Of a DNA stretch of 64,000 bases, positions 43,835 through 51,362 are shown one piece after another. Source of the DNA: Prauserella shujinwangii (GTDB lineage: Bacteria > Actinomycetota > Actinomycetes > Mycobacteriales > Pseudonocardiaceae); NCBI RefSeq assembly GCF_003001955.1, contig NZ_PVNH01000015.1, forward strand, positions 32,889 to 96,888, in the 5' to 3' direction. The notes below the pieces were generated by a model that worked only from the letters and a program-made list of their open reading frames with translations, searched no databases and was not told the DNA's origin. The translations under genes and the position numbers were made by a program. The first letter of the stretch is position 1; the number at the start of each line of letters is the position of its first letter.

Positions 43835-44203
43835 GTGGGACGTTCGGAACGTGGCGCCGTCCTGGGTCCGCTGGAGTCCGCGGCGATGGACGTGCTGTGG
43901 CGCGCGGGCGACCCGCTGCCGGTGCGGGCGGTGCTGGCGGAGCTCAACCGCGACCGCGAGCCGCCACTGGCCTACACGACCGTGATGACGGTGCTGTCGC
44001 GGCTGGCGGAACGCGGGATCGCGCGCCGGCACCGCGCCGGCCGGGGCTATGCCTACGAGGCCGCGCTCGCCAGCCCCGCGGACATCGCGGTGCGGCAGCT
44101 GCTGGACGAGCACGGTGAGGCGGCCGTGGCGTCGTTCGTCGACCACGTCGACGGTGACGCGCGGCTGCGGGAGCGGCTGCGCAGGCTGGTGGAAGGGCGG
44201 TGA
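43835..44203 (+). CDS. BlaI/MecI/CopY family repressor
   Basis: The 122-aa protein has the BlaI winged helix: an initial LGPLESAAMDVLWRAGDPLPV helix (residues 10-30, shown as LGPLESAAMDVL), then YTTVMTVLSRLAERG near residue 47 as recognition helix region, and a helical dimerisation tail. GTG at 43835 begins 13 bases after the operator. It partners the M56 peptidase whose start overlaps its stop. In this family the M56 protein senses a signal and triggers cleavage of the repressor; here no beta-lactamase is present, so target genes are others, probably the divergent pair at 45.7 kb. Confidence 0.93.
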   Translation: MGRSERGAVLGPLESAAMDVLWRAGDPLPVRAVLAELNRDREPPLAYTTVMTVLSRLAERGIARRHRAGRGYAYEAALASPADIAVRQLLDEHGEAAVASFVDHVDGDARLRERLRRLVEGR

Positions 44204-45048
44204 CCCGCGACCGGCCGTTCCTGGTGCTCGTGGTCGCGGCCGCGGCCACCTACCCGGCGTTGTCGCTGGGCTGGTGCGTGGCCGCGCTCCTCGGGACGGA
44301 ACGCTCGGCGTGGGAGATGTGGCTGGCGGGACATCCCGGCGCGCTCGCCGCACCGGTGCTCGTGCTGGCGGCGGCGGTGTCGGTGGGCGGCGCGGGCCGG
44401 GTGCTGGTCCGCGGCTGGTGGCGGACCCGGCGGTTCCGGCGGTGGGCGGAGCGGCACCGGACCCGGCCCTGCACCACCGTGTCCGCCGTGCTCACCGGCT
44501 TCCCCGCCCGGGACCGGGTCCGGGTCGTCGCCACGGACGCGCCGCTGGCCGTCACCGTCGGCGCGTGGCGGCCGGTGATCGTCGTGGGCGACGCGCTGGC
44601 GCGCGAGCTGGGCACCGTCGAGCTGCGCGCGGTCCTGGCCCACGAGCACGCGCACGTGCGGCGGCGGGACCCGTTGCGGTCGCTGCTGGCCCTGGTCCTG
44701 GCGGCACACCTGTGGTTCCTGCCGGCGGCGGCCGAGCTGCGCGGCCGCGCGTGGCGGGCGCAGGAACTCGCCGCGGACCGGGCGGCGGTCCGGCGCTCCG
44801 GCCGCGCCGCGCTCGCCGCCGCGTTGCTGCGGGTCACCGCGCAGGTGCCGGGGGCCGCCGTGTCCGCCCCGTTCGCGACGGCGGAACTGCTCGCCGCCCG
44901 CGTCGCCCAGCTGGAGTCCGGCGTCCCGCCCCGACCCGCCGCCGTGTCCCGCCGGTGTGGCGCGCTGACCGTGGCGGGGGCGTGCGCCTTCGTCGTGGCG
45001 GTCGCCGGGGCGTGGACGCTGATGGTGCTGACGTGCCCGTGCTGGTGA
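44200..45048 (+). CDS. M56 family membrane metallopeptidase (BlaR-like)
   Basis: The 282-aa protein has about four membrane helices and the zinc motif HEHAH near residue 149, with a following ELAADRAAV third-ligand region near residue 190. This is the short M56 form without a penicillin-binding sensor. It is translated from GTG 44200, overlapping the BlaI-like stop. In the classic system the protease domain cleaves the repressor after signal binding; the short form's signal is unknown. The opposite frame also stays open but lacks family sequence. Confidence 0.9.
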   Translation: MTRDRPFLVLVVAAAATYPALSLGWCVAALLGTERSAWEMWLAGHPGALAAPVLVLAAAVSVGGAGRVLVRGWWRTRRFRRWAERHRTRPCTTVSAVLTGFPARDRVRVVATDAPLAVTVGAWRPVIVVGDALARELGTVELRAVLAHEHAHVRRRDPLRSLLALVLAAHLWFLPAAAELRGRAWRAQELAADRAAVRRSGRAALAAALLRVTAQVPGAAVSAPFATAELLAARVAQLESGVPPRPAAVSRRCGALTVAGACAFVVAVAGAWTLMVLTCPCW

Positions 45049-45051
45049 CCG

Positions 45052-45678
45052 TCACGCCGCGGGTTTGCGCGCGGCGAGCCGCTCGACGATGCCGAGTTTG
45101 AAGCGCTCGTGCCGCTCGACGGTGAACCCGAGAGCGCGGACGTGCCGGATCGGCCTGCGGCGGAAGTTCTCGCCCCCGACCGGGACGCTGACCAGCTCCA
45201 CCAGGCGCTGCAGCAGCCGCACCGGCGCGGAGGTGCTCACCACGTGGTCGGCCAGCAGGAGTGTGCCGCCGGGACGCAGGACGCGCCACATCTCCTCCAC
45301 CGCGGCCCGCTCGTCGGGGACCGCGCACAGCGAGTAGGTGCTCACCACGGTGTCGAACGAGGAGTCCGGGAACTCCAGCCGTTGCGCGTCACCGACCCGC
45401 ACGTCGACCTCCCGGCCGAGGTCCGCGGCCCGGCGGCGCGCGTGCTCCAGCATCTCCGGGCTGAGGTCGACGCCGGTCAGCCGCACGCCGCCGGGGTACC
45501 ACGGCAGGTTCAGCCCGGTGCCGAGCGCCACCTCGAGCACGTCCCCGCTCGCCTGCCCGCAGATCCACTGCCGGGTGTCCCCGAAGAACTTGCGGTCGGC
45601 GAACGTCATCTGCCGGTCGTAGTGGCGTGCCTGCTTGTTCCAGTGGCGGCGCAGCCGCTCCAGGTCCTTCGCACCCAC
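45052..45678 (-). CDS. UbiE/class I methyltransferase
   Basis: The 208-aa protein carries motif I VLEVALGTGLNLPWYP near residue 46, GVDLSPEMLEHAR near residue 68 and the DTVVSTYSLCAVPDE segment near 108, typical of UbiE/COQ5-like and MenG-like methyltransferases that act on quinones or phospholipids. GTG at 45678 starts 38 bases from the perfect BlaI-type operator, which separates it from the divergent exported protein gene, so both are likely controlled by the BlaI-like repressor. Confidence 0.88.
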   Translation of the reverse strand: MGAKDLERLRRHWNKQARHYDRQMTFADRKFFGDTRQWICGQASGDVLEVALGTGLNLPWYPGGVRLTGVDLSPEMLEHARRRAADLGREVDVRVGDAQRLEFPDSSFDTVVSTYSLCAVPDERAAVEEMWRVLRPGGTLLLADHVVSTSAPVRLLQRLVELVSVPVGGENFRRRPIRHVRALGFTVERHERFKLGIVERLAARKPAA

Positions 45679-45715
45679 GGGATCACTCCTCTTCGTCGCT
45701 GGCTCCCTGCCACGT

Positions 45716-45733
45716 TACTACGTTGACGTAGTA
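45716..45733. promoter_or_regulatory. perfect BlaI-type operator
   Basis: TACTACGTTGACGTAGTA has perfect eight-base arms. It lies in the divergent gap between the methyltransferase and the exported propeller gene, about 1.5 kb from the BlaI gene. A further TACTACTACG sequence lies about 20 bases downstream towards the exported gene. Confidence 0.7.
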
Positions 45734-45790
45734 GTCACGACCCGGTCCGGTACTACTACGCTGGATAGCAGCGAACAGGATGGAGCTCCC

Positions 45791-46677
45791 GTGGCACGAC
45801 CCTCCCGGCGGACCGGACAGCGGCTCGCCACCCTCCTCGCCGCCGGACTGCTCGCCGGGGCGTGCGGCGGCGGAACGGGCGACGAGCACGCGCACCAGCA
45901 CGACGCCGCCCACGAGGCCGGGACCGGAACCGTGTCGCTCGAGCACATCCACGGGCTGGGCGTCGATCCCGCCGACGGCACCCTGCACGTGGCCAGCCAC
46001 CACGGCCTCTTCCGGGTGAGCGGCGAGGGGATCCGGTGCGGATCGCCGGGCTGACGCAGGACTTCATGGGCTTCACCGTGGTCGGCCCCGGCCACTTCCT
46101 CGGCAGCGGGCACCCCGGGCCGGATGACCGGGAGCAACCGTCGCACCTGGGGCTGATCGAGAGCACCGACGGAGGCGAGAGCTGGCGGCCGGTGTCGCTG
46201 TCGGGCGAGGCCGACTTCCACGCCATGGAGGCCGCACACGGCCGGGTCTACGGCTACGACAGCGTGTCCGGCCGGTTGCTGGTCAGCGAGGACCGGCAGA
46301 CCTGGGACCCGCGCGCCGACCTGGCGCTCGCCGACCTCGCCGTGTCGCCGGACCGGCCGGAGGAGGTGATCGCGACCACCGAACAGGGGCCGGCCCGCAG
46401 CACCGACGGTGGCCGCACCTTCGCCCCGGTCGGCGGCGCACCGGTGCTGGTGTACCTCGACTGGCCCGCGAGCGGCCGGCTGGTGGGCGTCGCCCCCGAC
46501 GGCGCGGTGCACGTCAGCACCGACGGCGGCGGGACGTGGGCCCGGCGCGGGCAGGTGCCGGGTACACCGCAGGCCCTCACCACGCACGGCGGTGCCGAGG
46601 TGTACGTCGCCACCGGCACCGGCATCCACCGTTCCACCGACGACGGCCGCACGTTCCGCGTGTTCCAGGAGCTCTGA
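45791..46677 (+). pseudogene. exported F510_1955-type beta-propeller protein, frameshifted
   Basis: The gene starts with GTG 45791 and a lipoprotein signal (LAGAC lipobox). The frame ends at 46054 with TGA, but the continuation in the +1 frame, from DPVRIAGLTQDFMGFTVVG on, is clearly the same protein: the family has a run of propeller repeats with STDGGESW and STDGGRTF signatures. A one-base deletion in the G run of GGCGAGGGGATCC (near 46028) explains the break; an extra G restores the frame. The complete protein would be a lipoprotein of about 295 aa. It is either a genuine pseudogene or a sequence error. Two overlapping frames in the product region support the reconstruction. Confidence 0.75.
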
Positions 46678-46736
46678 CCCCGAGCCGCACCCGAACGCGG
46701 CACTCGCGGTGCTGAGCGGCGAACTCGCGGGCGGGC

Positions 46737-47483
46737 TCAGGGCACGACGCGGTAGTGCGTGGTGACGCGCAGGTCGTCGCCCACCACGTGGAAGGCGAGC
46801 ATCGGCGGGAGCGCCGGGTCGAAGAGCTCGCCAGGCTCCCAGGGCAGCCGCAGCGTGGACGCCACGCCGGGCGCGACGAGCACCGGCCTGCCCGCGAACG
46901 TGCTCGCCGCGGGGGTGTGCGCGTGGCCGCACAGGATCGCCGCCACCCGCGGGTGCCCGGCGATCACCCGGGCGAGCCGGTCCTCCTCGCGCAACCGGAT
47001 CTCGTCGATCACGGGACTGTGCAGCGGCACCGGCGGGTGATGCAGGCAGACGAAGACGGGTTTGCCGTCCTCGTCCGCTGCCGCCGCCAGCGTCTCCCGC
47101 AGCCAGGCGACCGTGCCGTCGTCGAGGAACCCCTCGCTGCGGCCGGGAACCGTCGAGTCGGCCAGCACGTACACGGCGTTGCCGGTGGTGTGCACGGAGT
47201 TCACCGGCGCGTCGTCCGCCGCCTCGCCGAGCAGCACGCTCCGGAACGGTGCCCGCCGGTCGTGGTTGCCGGGGCAGGCCAGCACGGGCACGTCCGCCGT
47301 CAGCAGCGCCCTGGCCTGCTCGTACTCGGCGGGCTCACCCTGGTCGGCGATGTCCCCGGTGACGAGCACCGCGTCCACCGGTCGCGGCAGCACGCGGAGG
47401 TAATCCATCACGCGGGCCGTCCGGTCGGCCTTCCGTTCCGTGCCGTCGAGATGCGTGTCGCTGAACTGGGCCAGGACGAACAT
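46737..47483 (-). CDS. metallophosphoesterase (CpdA-like)
   Basis: The 248-aa protein has all calcineurin-like motifs: SDTHL near residue 8, TGDIADQGE near 42, PGNHDRR near 70, HHPP near 150 and GHAHTP near 192. This is the cyclic-nucleotide phosphodiesterase (CpdA/Rv0805-like) type with two metal ions. It may hydrolyse cAMP, although Rv0805-like enzymes act on other phosphodiesters too. It is a single gene, ending 59 bases from the propeller gene in convergent orientation, where an element with GCGGCACTCGCG repeats lies. Confidence 0.88.
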   Translation of the reverse strand: MFVLAQFSDTHLDGTERKADRTARVMDYLRVLPRPVDAVLVTGDIADQGEPAEYEQARALLTADVPVLACPGNHDRRAPFRSVLLGEAADDAPVNSVHTTGNAVYVLADSTVPGRSEGFLDDGTVAWLRETLAAAADEDGKPVFVCLHHPPVPLHSPVIDEIRLREEDRLARVIAGHPRVAAILCGHAHTPAASTFAGRPVLVAPGVASTLRLPWEPGELFDPALPPMLAFHVVGDDLRVTTHYRVVP

Positions 47484-47581
47484 GGGCTGCCTCCGGTCGG
47501 GTGGTCGGGACGGGTTTGCTGCGAGCTCAGTGCGGATTCGGTGCGAACGTAGCCGCCGTCCCCCGCGCGCGTCGATCGAGA

Positions 47582-47612
47582 TTGGAGCGCTCTATTGAGT
47601 AGAGCGCTCCAA
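47582..47612. promoter_or_regulatory. double LacI-type operator
   Basis: TTGGAGCGCTCTA at 47582-47594 and its mirror TAGAGCGCTCCAA at 47600-47612 form a perfect inverted repeat around TTGAG. Each arm holds its own GAGCGCTC palindrome, so two LacI-type dimer sites lie close together, 66 bases before the LacI gene start. Confidence 0.7.
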
Positions 47613-47677
47613 CGCGGTAGCGTGCCGCTCGACACAGCCGGGCACGCCGTCGTGCCATCGCCTTCCCGGAGGGACCG

Positions 47678-48688
47678 TTGGCCGGACCGACCATGGAGGA
47701 CGTCGCCGCCAGGGCCGGTGTCTCCCGCGCGCTGGTCTCGCTGGTGTTCAACGATTCCCCGAAGGTCAGCGAGCGGCGCAGGGCGGCCGTGCTCGCCGCC
47801 GCGGCCGAACTCGGCTACCAGCCGCACGCGATGGCGAAGGCACTGGCCAGCCGGACGTCCACGGTGCTCGGCGTGCTCGTGTCCGACCTCCGCAACACCT
47901 TCTTCGCCGACGTCATCGAGGGCCTCGACGGAGCCGCCACGCAGGCCGGCTTCGAGCTCGTGCTGAACACCGGGTCCCGCAGTCCCGCCAGGGAGGCCGA
48001 CGCCCTGCGCCGCCTGCTGTCGTTCCGCCCCGCGGGCGTGGTGCTGCTCTCCCCCGTGCTCGCGGCGTCCGCGATCGCCGCGGCGGCGCGGCGCGTCCCG
48101 GTCGTCCTGGTCTCCCGCGGCTCCCGGCAGCCCGGGGTGGACACCGTGAACGACGACGGCGTGTCCGGTGCGCGCCTCGCGGTGGAGCACCTGATCTCGC
48201 TCGGGCACCGCCGCATCGCGCACCTGGACGGCGGCACCGCCACGGCGGCCGCCGCCCGGCGGAAGGGCTACCGGCAGGCCATGGCGGCGCACGACCTGCC
48301 GGCCCGAGTGCTGCCGAGCGAGCACACCGACACCGCGGGCGAGAAGGCCGTGCGCGCCCTGCTGGGCACAGTGGAGGGTGATGACGTGCCCACCGCGCTG
48401 TTCGCGGGCAACGACTTCAACGCCTTCGGCGCCATCTCCGCGCTGGAGGAGGCGGGCCTGCGGGTGCCGGAGGACGTCTCCGTCGTCGGCTACGACAACA
48501 CCTCGCTGGCCGCGCTGCGCCGCGTGTCGCTGACGACGGTGGACCAGCCCCGGATGGAGATGGGCAGGCTCGCCGTGGAGACCCTGCTCGAACGCGTGCG
48601 CGGGGAGCGCGCCGAGCCCGTGCGGCAGCTGCTGCGGCCCACTCTCGTCGTCCGCGGGACCACGTGCCCGCCGTCCGGATCCGACTAA
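47678..48688 (+). CDS. LacI family transcriptional regulator
   Basis: The 336-aa regulator has a LacI HTH (MEDVAARAGVSRALVSLVFN as the core, residues 6-25) and an effector domain. The TTG start at 47678 follows GGAGGG with good spacing; ATG 47693 is an alternative and would still contain the complete HTH. It is followed 19 bases later by an oxidoreductase gene, which is the likely target, and preceded by a double operator. The effector may be a sugar or inositol. Confidence 0.92.
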   Translation: MAGPTMEDVAARAGVSRALVSLVFNDSPKVSERRRAAVLAAAAELGYQPHAMAKALASRTSTVLGVLVSDLRNTFFADVIEGLDGAATQAGFELVLNTGSRSPAREADALRRLLSFRPAGVVLLSPVLAASAIAAAARRVPVVLVSRGSRQPGVDTVNDDGVSGARLAVEHLISLGHRRIAHLDGGTATAAAARRKGYRQAMAAHDLPARVLPSEHTDTAGEKAVRALLGTVEGDDVPTALFAGNDFNAFGAISALEEAGLRVPEDVSVVGYDNTSLAALRRVSLTTVDQPRMEMGRLAVETLLERVRGERAEPVRQLLRPTLVVRGTTCPPSGSD

Positions 48689-48707
48689 CAAAGCGGAGGA
48701 GCAGCAC

Positions 48708-49724
48708 ATGCGCCTGGGACTCGCCGGCACCGGCCGGATCGGCACCGCTCACGCGGAGACCCTCCAGGGGATCCCCGGCGTGGATTCCGTCGTGGTCGCC
48801 GACGTGGACGTCACCCGCGCGCGGACGGCGGCCGCGAAGCTCGGCACGGACGTCGTGGACAGCGTCGACGAGCTGTTCGCCCTGCGGCCGGACGGGCTCG
48901 TGGTGTGCGCGGCGACCGACGCCCACCCGGAGCTGATCATCCGGGCGGTGACCGAGGGAATCCCCGTGTTCTGCGAGAAGCCCGTCGCCGCCGACGTCGC
49001 CGGGACGCTGCGGGTGATCGAGCGCACCCGGTCCTCGGACGTGCCGGTGCAGATCGGCTTCCAGCGGCGGTTCGACGCCGGTCACGTGGCCGCGCGGGAG
49101 GCGGTGTCGGCGGGGCGGCTCGGCAGGTTGCACACGGTGCGCTCCACCACCCTCGACCCCGCTCCCCCGACCGCCGAGTACGTGCGCCACTCCGGTGGGC
49201 TGTTCCGGGACTGCTCGGTGCACGACTTCGACGCGATCCGGTGGGTGACCGGCCGCGAGGTGGCCGAGGTGTACGCGCTGGGCACCAACAACGGTGCCAC
49301 GTTCTTCGCCGAGGCGGGCGACGTCGACACCGGTGCCGCCGTCCTCACGCTCGACGACGGCACGCTCGCACTGGTGTCCGCCACCCGGTACAACGGCGCG
49401 GGCTACGACGTCCGGATGGAACTGTTCGGCTCGGCCGGCAGCCTCGCCGCCGGCCTCGACCGGCGCACCCCGCTCACCTCGGCCGAACCCGGCGTGCCCG
49501 CCCAGGCCGGGCCGCCGTACCCGCATTTCCTGGACCGGTTCCGGGAGGCCTACGTGCGCGAGCTGACGACGTTCACCGAGGTCGTCGCGGGCCGGCTGCC
49601 GAGCCCGTGCACGCCGGCGGACGCGCTGGAGGCGTTCTCCGTGGCGGAGGCGTGCGAGCGGTCGCGGGCCGAGCGGCGTCCGGTGCGGCTCGCCGAGGTG
49701 CGGCGCATCTCGCGGCACACCTAG
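48708..49724 (+). CDS. Gfo/Idh/MocA oxidoreductase (inositol dehydrogenase-like)
   Basis: The 338-aa protein has an N-terminal Rossmann fold with GTGRIGTAHAE near residue 8 and the family's EKPVAAD motif near residue 93 (catalytic Lys), then the C-terminal alpha/beta domain with HDFDAIRWVTG near residue 170. It oxidises a polyol such as inositol or a sugar with NAD. Inositol 2-dehydrogenase is the best guess from length and motifs. ATG 48708 lies 19 bases after lacI, with GGAGGAG upstream. Confidence 0.92.
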   Translation: MRLGLAGTGRIGTAHAETLQGIPGVDSVVVADVDVTRARTAAAKLGTDVVDSVDELFALRPDGLVVCAATDAHPELIIRAVTEGIPVFCEKPVAADVAGTLRVIERTRSSDVPVQIGFQRRFDAGHVAAREAVSAGRLGRLHTVRSTTLDPAPPTAEYVRHSGGLFRDCSVHDFDAIRWVTGREVAEVYALGTNNGATFFAEAGDVDTGAAVLTLDDGTLALVSATRYNGAGYDVRMELFGSAGSLAAGLDRRTPLTSAEPGVPAQAGPPYPHFLDRFREAYVRELTTFTEVVAGRLPSPCTPADALEAFSVAEACERSRAERRPVRLAEVRRISRHT

Positions 49725-49943
49725 CCGCGCCCGGCCGTGCCGGGCGCCTCGCCCGGCGGGAGGTCCCCGAGCCCGGCCAGCAGCGTGCGGAGCAGCCGGG
49801 CGAGGTCGGCGCGCTCGTCCCTACCGAGCGCGGCCAGCAGCGACTCCTCGTTGCCGAGATGCCCCGCCACGACCTCGTCCACCAGTTCCCGGCCCGGTCG
49901 GTGAGCGCCACGAGCACGCTGCGGCGGTTGTCCGGGTCGGTCT
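49721..49943 (-). pseudogene. MarR family regulator, 3' remnant
   Basis: The minus-strand sequence still encodes the end of a MarR-type regulator: TDPDNRRSVLVALTDR of the wing, then in a shifted frame RELVDEVVAGHLGNEESLLAAL and the rest of the C-terminal helix, ending at 49721. One missing base near 49890 breaks the frame. The 5' half with the DNA-binding helices is absent: at about 49944 the sequence changes to the remnant of an oppositely oriented gene. Its stop lies three bases inside the neighbouring dehydrogenase's end. Confidence 0.6.
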
Positions 49944-50071
49944 GGCACCGACGAGCTCGTGGTGGACGCCCGGGCGAGTCGGCCATCTCCGTGGCGGACC
50001 TCGCCGTGGCCCTGCTCGACGAGACCGAGCGGCCCCGCCACCGCCGGCGGAGGTTCACCGTCGCCTACTGA
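49944..50071 (+). pseudogene. NmrA-like NAD(P)-binding oxidoreductase, 3' remnant
   Basis: The plus strand encodes GTDELVVDA, then in a shifted frame GESAISVADLAVALLDE and ERPRHRRRRFTVAY, which is the conserved C-terminus of NmrA/YwnB-type NAD(P)-binding proteins. One base appears to be missing near 49975. The Rossmann N-terminus is missing because the sequence upstream of 49944 belongs to the MarR remnant. It is a gene fragment with no start and no promoter. Confidence 0.6.
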
Positions 50072-50125
50072 GACCTGCGCGGACATGCGCGACCGTCCTG
50101 ACCGCCACGCCGCGACGGTCGCGAA

Positions 50126-50141
50126 TGTGACCTGAGTCACG
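50126..50141. promoter_or_regulatory. CRP/GlxR-type site
   Basis: TGTGACCTGAGTCACG matches the TGTGA-N6-TCACA consensus of CRP-type regulators with one difference at the last base. It ends 13 bases upstream of the membrane protein ATG, so binding there would affect that promoter directly. Confidence 0.5.
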
Positions 50142-50153
50142 CATGCTGGCGGG

Positions 50154-50658
50154 ATGTCCGACGACACCTCCGCCGAACCCGCGGGCACGGACGTCCGGTC
50201 GAGCGCCCGCGGCTGGCACGGCATCCAGCTCGCGGCACTCGGCTTCATCGGCCTCTGCGGGGTCCTCCAGCGCGACCGCGACCTGCCGTTCCCACTCGAG
50301 GTGGCGGCCGCCGCACTGGCCCTGGCCGCGCTCACGCTCGCGTGTGCGGCGACCGTCCTCGTCGGCTCCGTGGCGTGGCGCTGTCCCCGCCGACCGGGAA
50401 TCCACGGGGCGGCTGCGCGCGGGGATCGCGCTCACTTTCACGGCCGTCGCCGCGGTCGCCCTCTCAGCGAGCGCGGGCTGGTGGCCCACCCCGCACGCGG
50501 CCTCCTCGCTGGTCGAGGCGCGCGACACCGCGGGCAGGACATGGTGCGGCCGGCAGGTGGAACCGGCGGGTGGCGGGCTGTCGCTGGAGACGTCCGGCCG
50601 CACGGTGTCGCTGCCACCGGCCGTGGTGGCGGAGCTCCGCCCGGTCACCGGCTGCTGA
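50154..50658 (+). pseudogene. small membrane protein, frameshifted
   Basis: From ATG 50154 the frame encodes a hydrophilic N-terminus and two membrane helices (WHGIQLAALGFIGLCGVL, then LEVAAAALALAALTLACAA). Around base 50385 the coherent sequence moves to another frame, where TGRLRAGIALTFTAVAAVALS is a third helix and the product ends at 50658 with a soluble C-terminus containing ARDTAGRTWCG. An insertion of one base or loss of two accounts for the break. I do not recognise the family. It may be a real pseudogene or a sequencing problem. Confidence 0.5.
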
Positions 50659-50674
50659 TCCGGCAGGCCGCGCG

Positions 50675-50704
50675 CACTGTGTGGACCGGGTGGTCCACAC
50701 AGTG
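50675..50704. promoter_or_regulatory. 30-bp TetR operator
   Basis: CACTGTGTGGACC at 50675-50687 and GGTCCACACAGTG at 50692-50704 form a perfect 13-bp inverted repeat with a four-base gap. It ends 14 bases before the TetR start and probably overlaps its promoter. Confidence 0.75.
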
Positions 50705-50717
50705 CTAGCCTGCAGCC

Positions 50718-51335
50718 GTGAATAGCAGGTCGATCGACGAGATGGCGCCGGAACGCCGTCGGCGACTGCTGGCGACGGCGGCCAGGGAGTTCGCCGTCGA
50801 GGGTTATCGGCAGGCCTCGCTCAACCGGATCATTCGCCTGTGCGGCTTGAGCAAGAGCTCGTTCTACTACTACGTCCGGTCCAAAGAGGAACTGTTCGAG
50901 CTGGTGGTGGACCAGCTGTCCGCCCAGCTCGCCGACGAACTCTCGGAAACGGGACCGGACGATTTCCGCGACGATTTCTGGGCGACCGCCGAGCGATTGT
51001 TACGCCGCCTGCTGGCCGTCGCCGAGCGCGAACCGCTGCTGACCGACCTGGGCCGGATGTTCTCCCTGCCGGGCGCCCCGGCGGGGCCGGAGTCCGCGGT
51101 CGGCCGGGCCACGGCGGCCGCGGAGTCCTGGCTGGACCGTGTCCTGGCGGCGGGCCGGGCGGCGGGAACCGTGCGCGCCGACCTGCCACCCGGCCTGCAA
51201 CGGCACGTCACGTTCGCGGTGCTGCGCGCACTCGACGAGTGGACGTTGCGGCACCAGGACCTGTCCGACCGGCGCGGCACCGAACCGCTGCTGCGTGCCC
51301 AGCTCGACCTGCTGCACCGCCTGCTCGCGCCGTGA
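50718..51335 (+). CDS. TetR family transcriptional regulator
   Basis: The 205-aa protein has a TetR DNA-binding domain (EFAVEGYRQASLNRIIRLCG about residues 23-42, then SKSSFYYYVRSKEELFE) and a helical ligand domain. The GTG start at 50718 lies just after the 30-bp operator, so it is autoregulated and the transcript is nearly leaderless. The P450 gene follows 28 bases later, so the regulator is likely in the same operon and senses a hydrophobic substrate of the P450. Confidence 0.92.
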   Translation: MNSRSIDEMAPERRRRLLATAAREFAVEGYRQASLNRIIRLCGLSKSSFYYYVRSKEELFELVVDQLSAQLADELSETGPDDFRDDFWATAERLLRRLLAVAEREPLLTDLGRMFSLPGAPAGPESAVGRATAAAESWLDRVLAAGRAAGTVRADLPPGLQRHVTFAVLRALDEWTLRHQDLSDRRGTEPLLRAQLDLLHRLLAP

Positions 51336-51362
51336 CGGGTGCACCGAGGAAAGGAACCGGCG

